DNA of 64,000 bases from Nitrosospira sp. Nsp2 (GCF_003050965.1 NZ_QAOU01000001.1:186001-250000), one strand, 5' to 3'. Positions 44,566 through 54,346 are shown, numbered from the stretch's first letter. The notes: generated by a model not told the origin, from the sequence alone. Numbers and translations: made by a program.

Positions 44566-45006
44566 TCAGAGGTAAATACAGGTTTCCAATCGTCTTGCCA
44601 GATTTTTCTCGCTGGTTCGAGTGTAATCCTTTTCAAAGGTATCGCTTACCAGGTTGCGCACATGGCTGCCCAGGTTGTTATTGATCAGGCCGATGAATGG
44701 CGCTGATACAACGAGGATTAAGCGGTGGTAGCTGTTCGTGGTGCGTCCGTGCTCAAGTTCCCGCGCAAGCCGCGAGGCAAAATTCTGAGCTTCATTTTGT
44801 TTCGGATCAGTGGCAGGTACATAAGAGCCGCGGCCGTTGCCGTTATTTCTGTTGTGTCCGGGACGATCAGAAACGAGATCAACCCTTTTTTCCCGGCTGG
44901 CGTCGTGCCTGAATTCCTTGAGTTTCTGTAGTCCCTTCTTGGGTCCGTAATTTGCATAAAGATAAGCTGCGCTTGCGTTTGCGACGAGAATCCACGTGAT
45001 GCTCAT
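44566..45006 (-). CDS. Host attachment protein family (PF10116-like)
   Basis: A 146-aa product opening MSITWILVANASAAYLYANY, the family's N-terminal pattern (W-(I/V)-(L/V)-V-A-(N/D)-x-x-x-A), with later conserved FASRLARELEHGR and LILVVSAPFIGLI. The name stems from plant-attachment studies; the fold resembles eRF1-like domains and the function is not settled. GGAGGAG precedes the ATG. It is convergent with thpR. Confidence 0.85.
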   Translation of the reverse strand: MSITWILVANASAAYLYANYGPKKGLQKLKEFRHDASREKRVDLVSDRPGHNRNNGNGRGSYVPATDPKQNEAQNFASRLARELEHGRTTNSYHRLILVVSAPFIGLINNNLGSHVRNLVSDTFEKDYTRTSEKNLARRLETCIYL

Positions 45007-45136
45007 GACTCCTCCATGCGATATGATAAAGTGGAAGGACGCGACTCAGCCTTAATAAGGACAGTAAGTTCGCAGTACAAGTTTCCATCCAAAAGGTGCA
45101 TAAAATCAACCTAATTTTTAATTTTTTTTACACGCG

Positions 45137-45805
45137 TTGAAAATTCTCGCAATCGATACGTCCACCGAATACTGTTCGGTTGCGCTGCTGGATGGCGAAA
45201 TAACGAGCCAGGAGCTTCTTGCCGGACAGCGGCACTCGGAACTGGTTTTGCCAATGGTAAAGCGGATACTGAATGAGGCCGGGCTGACACTGGCACAGCT
45301 GGGCGGTATCGCCTTTGGTGCCGGACCGGGTTCCTTCACCGGCCTGCGCATCGCTTGCGGGGTAGTGCAGGGTCTGGCGTTTGGCGTGGGCTTGCCGGTG
45401 ATGGGCATATGCACGTTGGAAGCCTTGGCGCACGAGGCTGGGGGAAAGTCAGTCATTGCCGTGCTAGACGCGCGCATGAGCGAGATTTATCATGCAGCCT
45501 ACGAAAAGACGGCAGCAGGATGGCGATCGGTAAGCGAGCCCGCTCTGTGCCAGCCGGGCAATGCGCCTCTGGTGCAGGGTACCGAATGGACGGGTTGCGG
45601 CAGTGGTTTTGACTTGTATGATAAAGTTTTGCTCGACCGTTATCGCGGACAGGTTCGCCACATTGTGCCCGGGCTGCGGCCCCATGCGCGGGCGATGGTT
45701 GAACTGGCAGCGCCCCGTTTCGCAGCAGGGCTGGGTATCGATCCTGCCGATGCCGCTCCACTTTATGTCCGAAATAAAGTAGCTCTGAAGGAGAAGGAGC
45801 GATGA
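45137..45805 (+). CDS. tsaB: tRNA threonylcarbamoyladenosine biosynthesis protein TsaB
   Basis: A 222-aa ASKHA-fold protein: ILAIDTSTEYCSVAL at the N terminus and FGAGPGSFTGLRI. It partners TsaD and TsaE in the t6A modification of tRNAs. The start is TTG 45137. Its stop overlaps the rimI ATG, the usual tsaB-rimI pair. Confidence 0.95.
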   Translation: MKILAIDTSTEYCSVALLDGEITSQELLAGQRHSELVLPMVKRILNEAGLTLAQLGGIAFGAGPGSFTGLRIACGVVQGLAFGVGLPVMGICTLEALAHEAGGKSVIAVLDARMSEIYHAAYEKTAAGWRSVSEPALCQPGNAPLVQGTEWTGCGSGFDLYDKVLLDRYRGQVRHIVPGLRPHARAMVELAAPRFAAGLGIDPADAAPLYVRNKVALKEKER

Positions 45806-46263
45806 GCGCCCAACTGCAGGAGATGCCGCGAATCAGGCGAATGATTCCGACTGATCTTGATGCGGTGGTCGCCATCGAACGTGAAGTTTTTCTTTTCCCC
45901 TGGACGCGCGGCAACTTCAGCGATTCAATTGAATCCGGCTATCATTGCCTTGTTCTGGAACAGGGTGGGGAGGTCTTCGGATACGGCGTCATGACGATTG
46001 GGGCCGAAGAAGCCCATCTTCTGACGCTCAGTATCGCCTCAGGGTCGCAACGGAAGGGCTGGGGCGAAAGGTTGTTGCGGGAATTTATCCACATTGCGCG
46101 CGAGCGCCTTGCGCGGACAATGTTTCTGGACGTGCGGGAGTCCAACCGCTCGGCTGCCCGGCTATACGAGCGGCTCGGGTTCAGGCAGATCGGCAAACGC
46201 AGGGGTTATTATCCCGCAATGGGGGGCCGGGAAGATTCGTTGGTGATGGAGTTGGTATTATGA
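45802..46263 (+). CDS. rimI: Ribosomal-protein S18 alanine N-acetyltransferase
   Basis: A 153-aa GNAT acetyltransferase. The acetyl-CoA loop is SGSQRKGWGERLL, followed by VRESNRSAARLYERLGF, the RimI signature. It acetylates the N-terminal alanine of S18 and related proteins. It overlaps tsaB at its start and the uracil glycosylase gene at its end (ATGA). Confidence 0.93.
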   Translation: MSAQLQEMPRIRRMIPTDLDAVVAIEREVFLFPWTRGNFSDSIESGYHCLVLEQGGEVFGYGVMTIGAEEAHLLTLSIASGSQRKGWGERLLREFIHIARERLARTMFLDVRESNRSAARLYERLGFRQIGKRRGYYPAMGGREDSLVMELVL

Positions 46264-47039
46264 GCACAGGCGACCCCAGGCACGCGAGGCGCAAGCTGTT
46301 GCTCGACGAGTTGGGCTTGACGCCATTGTGGCGAGCCAGGGATGCCGGCCGGCCTGAGGCGGTTGATATCCGCCCGACAGCAATCGAAGATTCTGCTGTT
46401 CAGACAGGCTCGAGACAAGCCGATACGTCCCACGTCGATGTGCTGAAAGAGCGGCGTGCAGAAATTCTGCGGATGGGTTGGGAACAGCTTCAGGCGAGCG
46501 TAGCTGGTTGCGTTGCATGCCCATTGTGCGAGTCGCGCTCTCGTACCGTATTTGGCGTCGGCGACCCAAACGCGGACTGGCTGTGCGTGGGAGAAGGCCC
46601 AGGTGCCCAGGAAGATGCGACTGGAGAACCGTTCGTTGGGCCGGCTGGCCATCTGCTTGACAACATGCTCGCCGCTATCGATCTGAAACGCGGCCGGAAT
46701 GTTTTTATCACAAACATCGTAAAATGCCGCCCGCCCGGCAACCGCGAACCCGCTCCCGACGAAGCGGACCGTTGCGAGCCTTACCTGGCGCGACAAATTG
46801 AGCTCATCCGCCCCAAGCTGATCATTGCACTGGGGAAAACTGCCGCCAGCAATCTGCTGCATACCAATGCCAGTCTCTCAAGCCTGCGCGCCAGGCTTCA
46901 TCAATATCTGGATATACCCGTCATCGTCACTTACCATCCGGCATACCTTCTCCGCAATCTGCCGGCCAAGGCAATGGTGTGGGAGGACTTGTGCTTTGCC
47001 AGAAGTACGATGACCACGCTATTGCAATTGGAGAACTGA
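46260..47039 (+). CDS. Family-4 type uracil-DNA glycosylase
   Basis: From ATG 46260 the 259-aa protein has a charged N-terminal extension (about 85 residues) and then the 4Fe-4S uracil glycosylase domain: CVACPLCESR with the first cluster cysteines, GEGPGAQEDATGEPFVGPAG, TNIVKCRPPGNREP and HPAYLLRN. It removes uracil from DNA. The frame upstream of 46260 is a rimI shadow. Position after tsaB-rimI is conserved in betaproteobacteria. Confidence 0.93.
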   Translation: MSTGDPRHARRKLLLDELGLTPLWRARDAGRPEAVDIRPTAIEDSAVQTGSRQADTSHVDVLKERRAEILRMGWEQLQASVAGCVACPLCESRSRTVFGVGDPNADWLCVGEGPGAQEDATGEPFVGPAGHLLDNMLAAIDLKRGRNVFITNIVKCRPPGNREPAPDEADRCEPYLARQIELIRPKLIIALGKTAASNLLHTNASLSSLRARLHQYLDIPVIVTYHPAYLLRNLPAKAMVWEDLCFARSTMTTLLQLEN

Positions 47040-47095
47040 TCCCCATCTAATTCAGGAACGTAATTTATGTGAAACCGCTTTCCAGAGATGAACCC

Positions 47096-47689
47096 ATGAA
47101 TAATCTGTTGCGGACCGTGACATTGCTTCTTGCGCTGACCTTGAGCGGATGCGGCTACAATACCTTGCAATCTACCGATGAGCAAATCAGGGCGGGCTGG
47201 TCTGAAGTCCTGAATCAGTATCAGCGCCGCGCTGATCTTATTCCCAATCTAGTAAACGTAGTCAAGGGTTTTGCCGCACAGGAAAAGGACGTACTCCTGG
47301 GCGTGACCAATGCCCGCGCCAAGGTCGGCAGTATCCAGGCCACACCAGAACTGATCAACGACCCCGAGGCGTTCGCAAAATTTCAGAGTGCTCAGGGTGA
47401 ACTGTCGAGCGCGTTATCGCGTTTGCTGGTGATAGCCGAGAATTACCCGCAACTCAAATCCGACGCTAATTTTCGCGAATTACAGGCGCAACTGGAAGGT
47501 ACCGAAAATCGTATTGCCGTTGCCCGCAACCGTTATATCAAGGCGGTGCAGGATTACAACGTCGTGGTGCGCTCGTTCCCGACCAATCTTACCGCAATGA
47601 TCTTCGGCTACAAGGTGAAACCCAGCTTCGCCGTGGAAAACGAGAAGGAAATATCCACTGCACCGAAGGTCGATTTCAGCAGACCATAA
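47096..47689 (+). CDS. lemA: LemA-family lipoprotein
   Basis: From ATG 47096 the product has a lipoprotein signal (LLALTLSGC) and the LemA helical domain: RRADLIPNLVNVVKGFAAQE, VTNARAK, and RNRYIKAVQDYN, ending with a hydrophobic FPTNL motif. The family forms coiled bundles in the envelope; the role is unclear. It starts a cluster with two TPM-domain genes, a frequent arrangement. Confidence 0.92.
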   Translation: MNNLLRTVTLLLALTLSGCGYNTLQSTDEQIRAGWSEVLNQYQRRADLIPNLVNVVKGFAAQEKDVLLGVTNARAKVGSIQATPELINDPEAFAKFQSAQGELSSALSRLLVIAENYPQLKSDANFRELQAQLEGTENRIAVARNRYIKAVQDYNVVVRSFPTNLTAMIFGYKVKPSFAVENEKEISTAPKVDFSRP

Positions 47690-47838
47690 ACGAACGGCGG
47701 GAGGTGAAACGGGGTGGCCGGCCGGGTCGAGCATACCTGATTGGCTGACTGCTGGTATGTGTGGCTAATCCCGCTGCGCTTCCTGGTTCCAATGTACGCC
47801 TTACCTTTTCCTTTTGACGACATTTCAACCTTTCCGAC

Positions 47839-48723
47839 ATGACTCTCACTGGAAGAAAAATCCTCGCGTTCATCGCTCTGTTTTTCTTTACCTCCCTGTC
47901 AATGGCGGAAGTTGCGGTGCCGCCGCTCGGATCCCGCGTCACCGACCTGACTGGAACGCTTAGCCCGACCGAGACCGCTCGATTAGAGCAAAAGCTGGCT
48001 GCCTTCGAAGCTAAAAAAGGTAGCCAGATCGCGGTACTGATTGTTCCCACCACTCATCCTGACACCATTGAACAGTATTCGATTCGTGTGGCTGAAACCT
48101 GGAAGTTGGGACGAAAGGGCATTGATGACGGGGTTTTGCTACTTATCGCGAAGCAGGATCGAACCGTTCGCATCGAGGTAGGGTATGGTCTGGAAGGCGT
48201 ACTTCCAGATGCGGTAGCCAAGCGAATAGTCGAAGAAACAATTATTCCCATGCTCAGGCAAGGTAATTTCGCAGCCGCGATTGAGGCCGGGATTGACCGG
48301 GTGACGAGCGTGATCGAGGGAGAGTCGCTGCCGGCACCTCAGCCAGGACGCGGTACCGTGTCTACCGGGGTGGGCGTTGTTCTGGATAATATTATCTTCG
48401 TATTTATCGCACTCATTGTCGTGGGCAAAATCCTCCAGTCCCTATTTGGACGCGTGATCGGTTCCACTGTTATAAGTGCCGCCGCGGGATTCATAGGCTG
48501 GCTGGTCTTTTCGTCCATTCTCGTCGGGATAATTATTGCTATTCTTGCGTTCTTTCTGACCTTGTTCGGAAATTCGGGCGGAGGAATTTCGCGAGGAGGG
48601 CCGGGAGGCTGGTATGGCGGTTATGGCGGCGGCATGGGCGGCAGGGGTGGCTTTGGTGGGGGAGGCGGGTTTGGTGGCGGCGGCGGGGGGTTCGGTGGTG
48701 GCGGCGCCTCGGGGAGGTGGTAG
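47839..48723 (+). CDS. TPM-domain protein with Gly-rich tail (YgcG family)
   Basis: A 294-aa protein with a signal peptide (cleavage near LSMAEV), a periplasmic TPM phosphatase-like domain (about 30-165; GSQIAVLIVPTT, DDGVLLLIAKQDR, YGLEGVLPDA), membrane segments at about 175-240, and a Gly-rich, SGRW-ended tail. TPM domains of chloroplasts act in photosystem repair; bacterial YgcG proteins are undefined. It follows lemA and is followed directly by a second TPM gene. Confidence 0.88.
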   Translation: MTLTGRKILAFIALFFFTSLSMAEVAVPPLGSRVTDLTGTLSPTETARLEQKLAAFEAKKGSQIAVLIVPTTHPDTIEQYSIRVAETWKLGRKGIDDGVLLLIAKQDRTVRIEVGYGLEGVLPDAVAKRIVEETIIPMLRQGNFAAAIEAGIDRVTSVIEGESLPAPQPGRGTVSTGVGVVLDNIIFVFIALIVVGKILQSLFGRVIGSTVISAAAGFIGWLVFSSILVGIIIAILAFFLTLFGNSGGGISRGGPGGWYGGYGGGMGGRGGFGGGGGFGGGGGGFGGGGASGRW

Positions 48724-49224
48724 GTGAACTTAGCGCGCATTCTGCGGCATCTTGCTGCGGGACGGATGGCGCTGCGTCGGTTGTTCCCCGCTTCTGCGTT
48801 GGTGGCGATTGAGCAGGCCATTGAATCATCTGAAGTCAGCCATGGCGGAGAAATCCGTTTCGCAGCTGAGTCGGGTTTGCAGCTTCTGTCCTTGCTTAAG
48901 GACCAACCAGCGCGGGAGAGGGCGATAGAAGTTTTTTCCCAACTCGGCGTTTGGGACACGGAGCACAACAATGGGGTACTGATCTATTTACTGGTCGCCG
49001 ACCGGGATGTCGAAATCGTCGCTGACCGGGGTATCAATATGAAAGTCGGCAGGGAAAAGTGGGAGCTTATCTGCCGTGAAATGGAAGGCGCGTTCAGTCA
49101 GGGAAAGTTCGAATCAGGAGTGATTGCCGGAATCCGGGCTGTCGGCGCGCATTTGCGGGAACATTTTCCCTCAGAGCAGAGTGAGCAGCAAAATGAGCTG
49201 ACCGACAGACCGGTTATCTTATAG
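48724..49224 (+). CDS. Second TPM-domain protein
   Basis: A 166-aa product starting at GTG 48724 right after the upstream stop. It has no signal peptide; the domain includes VFSQLGVWDTEHNNGVLIYL, VEIVADRGINMKV and GIRAVGAHLREHFP, which match the TPM pattern of the preceding gene. It is probably cytoplasmic or peripheral and acts with LemA and the first TPM protein. Confidence 0.85.
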   Translation: MNLARILRHLAAGRMALRRLFPASALVAIEQAIESSEVSHGGEIRFAAESGLQLLSLLKDQPARERAIEVFSQLGVWDTEHNNGVLIYLLVADRDVEIVADRGINMKVGREKWELICREMEGAFSQGKFESGVIAGIRAVGAHLREHFPSEQSEQQNELTDRPVIL

Positions 49225-49285
49225 CGTTATCAGACAGCGCATCGTGTTTGTCAGCCGCAAACGTTCTGTGACCCGGCAGCGATCG

Positions 49286-50560
49286 TCAATGACCTTTATG
49301 AGCGCCGATCAGATGAAGAGAGTCCTCAATGCTCTGGTTGCGCAGGTGCCACCGTCGTATCACCGTCATAGTCACTGCCACGAAAAGACCAAACAGAACG
49401 ATTACCGTGTAAACGTGGACGTCGAAGCTTACCAACAACGCATAGAGTGCCAACATTGCAAGGATGCTCAGGTTCTCATTGAAATTCTGCACGGCAATAG
49501 AGTGGCCCGCGCCCATCAGTATATGTCCCCGGTGCTGTAGCAGTGCGTTCATCGGCACTACAAAGAATCCAGCCAGTCCGCCAATCAACATTAAAAGCCC
49601 GATAGCAATCCAAAGATCGTGCGCAAGGATCATCGCCATTACCACGATACCCATGGCGATACCCAGCGGAATCACCCGTACGGAATGGCGTAGCGATACG
49701 AGGCGGGCGGCAAGTACCGCGCCGACTGCGATCCCGACGGCAACAACGCCTTGCAATTGCGCGGCTTTGCTTAAGGGGTAGCCAAGAGCGGCATCGGCCC
49801 ATTTCAACACGATAAATTGCAGGGTTGCGCCCGCGCCCCAAAACAGCGTTGTCACGGCAAGCGAAATTTGCCCCAGTTTGTCCGTCCACAGCAGTTTCAT
49901 GCAGTGACTAAATTCGTGCACCAGAAACATCGGGTTTTTCTTCAGAATGCGGTGATCAACTCCCGTATTGGGAATGTACAGATTGAAGATCGCGGCGGTG
50001 CTATAAAATACCGCGATGAGCAGAATACCCGCTTCGGCGACCGTATTAATGCCCGTATCAATTAGTGGAAGGTCGAACCCCAGAAGCATGGCGGAGACTG
50101 CGGGCGAGATCAGCAGCCCACCCAATACTGTTCCCAGGACGATGGAAGCCACCGTTAATCCTTCGATCCAGCCATTTGCGATGACCAGCTTCTCGGGCGG
50201 CAGCAGTTCCGTGAGTATCCCGTACTTGGCCGGGGAATACGCGGCTGCGCCGAGTCCCACGACCGCGTAAGCGGCGAGGGCGAAGTACTGGTGCGATGCT
50301 AGAAAAAGCAGACTGCAGCCGAGGATCTTGATCGTATTGCTGATGAACATCACGCGCCCTTTCGCCATGGAATCGGCGAAGGCCCCCACAAAAGGCGCGA
50401 GAATCACATAAAACAGAACAAATACGAACTTCAGCATCGGCGTAAGATACGCGGGAGCATGTAATTCCACCAGAAGCGCTATGGCGACCACCAGCAGCGC
50501 GTTATCCGCCAGCGAAGAGAAAAACTGCGCCGCCATGATAGTATAAAATCCGCGTTTCAA
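49286..50560 (-). CDS. lplT: Lysophospholipid transporter LplT-like (MFS)
   Basis: A 424-aa major facilitator protein with about twelve membrane segments. It opens KRGFYTIMAAQFFSSLADNA and contains FADSMAKGRVMF and GAAAYSPAKYGILTELLP, typical of LplT, which flips lysophospholipids across the inner membrane. Here it is not fused to or followed by the acyltransferase Aas. Start codon is TTG 50560, with GGGAGA upstream. It is divergent from alr. Confidence 0.9.
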   Translation of the reverse strand: MKRGFYTIMAAQFFSSLADNALLVVAIALLVELHAPAYLTPMLKFVFVLFYVILAPFVGAFADSMAKGRVMFISNTIKILGCSLLFLASHQYFALAAYAVVGLGAAAYSPAKYGILTELLPPEKLVIANGWIEGLTVASIVLGTVLGGLLISPAVSAMLLGFDLPLIDTGINTVAEAGILLIAVFYSTAAIFNLYIPNTGVDHRILKKNPMFLVHEFSHCMKLLWTDKLGQISLAVTTLFWGAGATLQFIVLKWADAALGYPLSKAAQLQGVVAVGIAVGAVLAARLVSLRHSVRVIPLGIAMGIVVMAMILAHDLWIAIGLLMLIGGLAGFFVVPMNALLQHRGHILMGAGHSIAVQNFNENLSILAMLALYALLVSFDVHVYTVIVLFGLFVAVTMTVIRRWHLRNQSIEDSLHLIGAHKGH

Positions 50561-50723
50561 CTTGTTCTCCCGATTACGGTTTCAGCTCAGGCGTGGATTA
50601 TACAATGGTCATCCATCGCTATTCCGAAGAGAAAAATTTATATCATGAAACTGCCAACGCTTCCAACCGCCAGGGCAAGGATTCAGCTCTGATGCCGGGA
50701 TTTTGATAAACCTGCGTATACCA

Positions 50724-51797
50724 ATGCCACGTCCACTTAAGGCACTCATCGATCTTTGCGCGCTCGAGCATAACTTATCCGTGGTTCGCCATCATGCTCC
50801 CCATTCGCGCGTAATGGCCGTCATCAAAGCCGATGCGTATGGGCATGGCCTGTTGCGAGCCGCCGAGGCGCTGGCGGGCGCAGAAGGTTTCGCCATGCTC
50901 GAACTGGACGCTGCCGTACGTTTGCGGGAGGCAGGCTACCGGCAGACCATATTGCTGCTCGAAGGTTTTTTCGACATCGATGAATTGGCCTGGATCGAGC
51001 AATACCGCTTAAGTACCGTCATCCACAATCGCGAGCAGATCGCAATGCTATCCGCAGCCCGAGTTCGGGGCAGGCTAGACGTTTTTTTGAAGCTCAATAC
51101 CGGCATGAACCGCTTGGGCTTTCCGCTTGAGCAATTTGCCGCTGCGCTGGAAACGCTTCGCTCCAATTCCATGGTGGGTCAGATTACTCTCATGACGCAT
51201 TTTGCCTGTGCCGATGAGCCACAGAAGGGAGAAAGCGTATCCGTTCAAGTAGAACGCTTCAACGCGGCGGGAAAGGGGTGGCGTTTGCCGCGCTCACTGG
51301 CTAATTCTGCCGCTATTTTGCGCTATCCCGAAACACATGCAGACTGGGTTCGTCCCGGCATCATGTTGTATGGTGCCTCTCCGGTTGCAGGCACATCAGC
51401 CGCAGAGCTGGATTTGCAGCCGGCAATGACAGTATCCAGCAAGATAATCGCAGTGCAAACCCTTAAATCGGGCGAGGGAGTCGGCTATGGCCATACTTTC
51501 CGCCCCAGCGGTTCGCTGAGAGTAGGGGTTGTGGCCGGTGGCTATGCCGACGGCTATCCTCGTCATGCGCCTACCGGCACGCCGGTACTGGTGAACGGGA
51601 GGCGCACGCGTCTCGTGGGGCGCGTGTCCATGGACATGTTACACGTGGATCTGAGCGGAATCGAGGATGCAGGAGTGGGTAGTCCGGTAATACTTTGGGG
51701 CCGGGACATGCCTATCGATGAGGTGGCACAGGCAGCGGAGACGGTTCCCTATGAGTTGATGTGTGCGCTTGCGCCCCGAATGCAGAAAGTCACGTGA
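50724..51797 (+). CDS. alr: Alanine racemase
   Basis: From ATG 50724 (MPRPLKALIDL) the 357-aa PLP enzyme has the PLP-Lys in AVIKADAYGHG, the catalytic Tyr in GVGYGHTF, and SMDMLHVDL. It interconverts L- and D-alanine for peptidoglycan. The frame is also open from TTG 50703. An intrinsic terminator follows 38 bases after the stop. Confidence 0.95.
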   Translation: MPRPLKALIDLCALEHNLSVVRHHAPHSRVMAVIKADAYGHGLLRAAEALAGAEGFAMLELDAAVRLREAGYRQTILLLEGFFDIDELAWIEQYRLSTVIHNREQIAMLSAARVRGRLDVFLKLNTGMNRLGFPLEQFAAALETLRSNSMVGQITLMTHFACADEPQKGESVSVQVERFNAAGKGWRLPRSLANSAAILRYPETHADWVRPGIMLYGASPVAGTSAAELDLQPAMTVSSKIIAVQTLKSGEGVGYGHTFRPSGSLRVGVVAGGYADGYPRHAPTGTPVLVNGRRTRLVGRVSMDMLHVDLSGIEDAGVGSPVILWGRDMPIDEVAQAAETVPYELMCALAPRMQKVT

Positions 51798-51834
51798 TTG
51801 CCACGCGCAATACGATCGTACCATTAGGTATAAA

Positions 51835-51860
51835 AAAAGGCAGCCTAGAGACTGCCTTTT
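51835..51860. terminator. Bidirectional intrinsic terminator
   Basis: AAAAGGCAG / CTGCCTTTT stem with an eight-base loop between the convergent alr and peptidylprolyl isomerase genes; A-run on one side, T-run on the other. Confidence 0.85.
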
Positions 51861-51888
51861 ATTTGAGACTGCTTGAGCTTTTCCGAGA

Positions 51889-52686
51889 TTATTCTACCTT
51901 GGCTTTTGCGCGAAGGTCGTTGACCGCAGAAGCGAATTGCCGTTGCAATACACGTTGCGCCAGATTTTGCTTTATCTCCTCAAATGGCGGAACCTTCAGG
52001 GGCCGCACATCATCCAGCCGGATCACGTGATAGCCAAAGTTGGTATGCACGGGCTGTTCGGTGAGCTGGCCCTTGCTCAGCTTGGTCAGGGCTTCCCCAA
52101 ACGGCTGAACGTAGCTTGCCGCGGGGCTCCATTCGAGTTCGCCACCCTTGGCCTTGCTGCCCGTGTCGAGAGATTTTTCCTGCGCAATCTTCTCAAGCTT
52201 TGCGCCTTTTTTAATTTTAGCGATGATGTCCTTTGCTTCCGCCTCGGACCCCACCAGGACATGATGAGCTTTGTATTCCTTATCGCCCATCTGCGCTTTC
52301 ACCGCTTCATATTCCTTGCGCAGTTCGTCATCATTTACCGGATGACTCTTTATGTAATCGACCTGGTATGCCCTAACGAGGGCTGTCTGGCGTGCCATCT
52401 CAAGCTGGGTTACGAAATCGGGGTCCTTGTCCAATCCTTTTTTCAACGCCTCCTGAGCGATCACTTCTTCCGTTATCAGATCGTCACGCAAGGTTTTCCT
52501 GGTTTCAGGGCTATCCGGCTGACCCTGAAGGGTGCGCGCCTTAACAATGAACTCGAGGCGGGACTGAGGAACTGCTACGCCATTTACTTTGGCCAGGGAT
52601 GAGCCGGATTGAGCCTGAACAGTTGTTGCGGCAATCAGGCCACAAATGCCGAGCGCCGTTAATCGAGAAAGTTTCGTAAAATGCAT
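51889..52686 (-). CDS. Periplasmic parvulin-type peptidylprolyl isomerase
   Basis: A 265-aa protein with a signal peptide (ends ATTVQAQ), a SurA-like helical N-terminal domain and one parvulin domain (about residues 135-235): AHHVLVGSEAEAKDIIAKI, LEWSPAASYVQPFGEAL, and HTNFGYHVIRLDDVR. It assists folding of envelope proteins. It is the last gene of the msrB-yciB-yciI-bolA-ppiC minus-strand cluster, with AAGGAAG upstream. Confidence 0.93.
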   Translation of the reverse strand: MHFTKLSRLTALGICGLIAATTVQAQSGSSLAKVNGVAVPQSRLEFIVKARTLQGQPDSPETRKTLRDDLITEEVIAQEALKKGLDKDPDFVTQLEMARQTALVRAYQVDYIKSHPVNDDELRKEYEAVKAQMGDKEYKAHHVLVGSEAEAKDIIAKIKKGAKLEKIAQEKSLDTGSKAKGGELEWSPAASYVQPFGEALTKLSKGQLTEQPVHTNFGYHVIRLDDVRPLKVPPFEEIKQNLAQRVLQRQFASAVNDLRAKAKVE

Positions 52687-52698
52687 AGGGCTTCCTTG

Positions 52699-52977
52699 TC
52701 AGTGGATCAAATCGGATTCTTCGGGAGTATACGCTTTTACGCTGAGCGCGTGAATATCCTTGTGCATCAACTCGCGCAGCGCACCGTACACCAGGCGATG
52801 GCGCGCAACTGCGGTCTTACCCGAAAACTGGCAGGAAACAATGGTCACAGAGTAGTGTCCGCCCCCGCCTCTGGCGCCTGCATGTCCGGCATGCTTGGCG
52901 CTGTCATCAATAATGTCTATTTTCGCCGGCTCAAGTGCTGCGAGCTTCTGCCTGATCAAATCTGTCGTGTCGCTCAT
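52699..52977 (-). CDS. bolA: BolA-family protein
   Basis: A 92-aa protein with the class II KH-like BolA fold: IRQKLAALEP, then DDSAKHAGHAGARGGGGHYSV, and HRLVYGALRELM. BolA proteins work with monothiol glutaredoxins in iron-sulphur handling and stress response. It starts five bases after the yciI stop. Confidence 0.93.
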   Translation of the reverse strand: MSDTTDLIRQKLAALEPAKIDIIDDSAKHAGHAGARGGGGHYSVTIVSCQFSGKTAVARHRLVYGALRELMHKDIHALSVKAYTPEESDLIH

Positions 52978-52982
52978 TGGGT

Positions 52983-53288
52983 TCAGGATGGCATTATTTT
53001 TTTGAATGGCTTGACGGTTACCTTTGCATATACACCCGAGGTGGCATACGGATCGTTCTCTGCCCAGGTTCGCGCCGCTTCCAGCGATTCAAATTCCGCA
53101 ACGATCAGACTTCCGGAAAACCCGGCGGGGCCGGGGTCGGGGCTATCGATCGCCGGGTGCGGCCCTGCCAAAATAAGACGTCCCTCATCCTGTAATGCCT
53201 TGATGCGTTCCAAGTGCGCAGGGCGGGCAGCAAGTCTTTTTTCCAGGCTATCCGGAATGTCCTCTCCCTGTATCGCGTAAGGCATCAT
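52983..53288 (-). CDS. yciI: YciI-family protein
   Basis: A 101-aa ferredoxin-like-fold protein opening [19 protein letters not shown], with the conserved [19 protein letters not shown] (His-Asp pair). Its first ATG overlaps the yciB stop. Function is not established; it is close to muconolactone-isomerase-like enzymes. Confidence 0.92.
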   Translation of the reverse strand: MMPYAIQGEDIPDSLEKRLAARPAHLERIKALQDEGRLILAGPHPAIDSPDPGPAGFSGSLIVAEFESLEAARTWAENDPYATSGVYAKVTVKPFKKIMPS

Positions 53289-53830
53289 ATTTCTTTATCC
53301 TCGTTTTCTTCCATATATTTTCCCAGCATCAGGCCTTGAGCTACGACGAACACCAGCATCAGGCCCATAAACCCGAACAGCTTGAAATTAACCCAGGTTT
53401 CAGTGGAGTAATTGAAAGCGACATAGAGATTAGCCGCTCCCATCGAGGCGAAGAATGCCGCCCAGCTGGCGTTGAGGCGAGCCCATATAGGCTCGGGCAG
53501 CGCGATCTGCTCTTTCATCATCACACGGATCAAATTCTTCTTGAAAACCGCATGGGCCAAAAGCAGTGTAGCGGCGAACAGCCAGTAGAGCACTGACGGT
53601 TTCCATTTGATGAAAGTCTCGTCTTGAAGAATGAGTGTCGCGCTGCCAAAGATCACGATGATTACAAGGCTTACCCAAAGCATGGTATCGACCTTGCGGT
53701 GGCGAAACCATACCCACCCGATCTGCCCGAACGTGGCGGCGATGGCTACTGCAGTGGCGGTGTAAATCCCATAAATCTTGAACGCAACGAAAAATAGGAT
53801 GACCGGAAAGAGATCAAAAAGAAACTTCAT
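53285..53830 (-). CDS. yciB: Inner-membrane septation protein YciB (IspZ)
   Basis: A 181-aa protein with five membrane segments, opening [18 protein letters not shown], and containing [14 protein letters not shown] and [20 protein letters not shown], all typical of YciB. It is linked to cell-envelope synthesis and septation in Enterobacteria. It overlaps yciI by four bases. Confidence 0.94.
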   Translation of the reverse strand: MKFLFDLFPVILFFVAFKIYGIYTATAVAIAATFGQIGWVWFRHRKVDTMLWVSLVIIVIFGSATLILQDETFIKWKPSVLYWLFAATLLLAHAVFKKNLIRVMMKEQIALPEPIWARLNASWAAFFASMGAANLYVAFNYSTETWVNFKLFGFMGLMLVFVVAQGLMLGKYMEENEDKEI

Positions 53831-53871
53831 AAATGGCCAGCTGTGTCTGTCGCAATAGTTTGATGAAGTAA

Positions 53872-54291
53872 TTATTCTAGCTCGTTATGTAGCTTATTAT
53901 ACGGCTCGAGCTTGAGCGATGTTGAATTGATGCAGTACCGCAAACCGGTTGGCTCGGGTCCATCGTCGAACACATGTCCCAGATGGGCGTCGCAACGCGC
54001 GCAGAGCACTTCGGTACGACGTGTGAAAAAGCTTTGGTCTTCCCGGGCGGCAACGGTATCCGGCTCCAGCGGTTGCCAGAAAGAGGGCCAGCCGGTACCG
54101 GAATCAAATTTGCTCTCCGAATCAAATAAGGGGGCTCCACAGCAGACACAGCGGTATATTCCGCGGTCGCGACAATTCCAGTATTCCCCGGAAAACGCCC
54201 GTTCGGTGCCTTTTTGTCTGCAAACCTGATATTGCTGCGGCGTCAGTTGTTTTTGCCATTCCTGTTCCGATTTCGCGATTTTGTCCGTCAT
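53872..54291 (-). CDS. msrB: Peptide-methionine (R)-S-oxide reductase
   Basis: A 139-aa enzyme with two CxxC zinc pairs (CVCCGAP and CARCDAH), the segment [11 protein letters not shown] and the catalytic Cys in RYCINSTSL. It repairs methionine R-sulphoxide in proteins. GAGGAGG precedes the ATG. It lies 41 bases upstream of yciB on the same strand. Confidence 0.95.
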   Translation of the reverse strand: MTDKIAKSEQEWQKQLTPQQYQVCRQKGTERAFSGEYWNCRDRGIYRCVCCGAPLFDSESKFDSGTGWPSFWQPLEPDTVAAREDQSFFTRRTEVLCARCDAHLGHVFDDGPEPTGLRYCINSTSLKLEPYNKLHNELE

Positions 54292-54346
54292 GATGAGCTG
54301 CCTCCTCGTAAAAAGCTCACGCTGAGTCCATGTTTCAGAATGAGTC

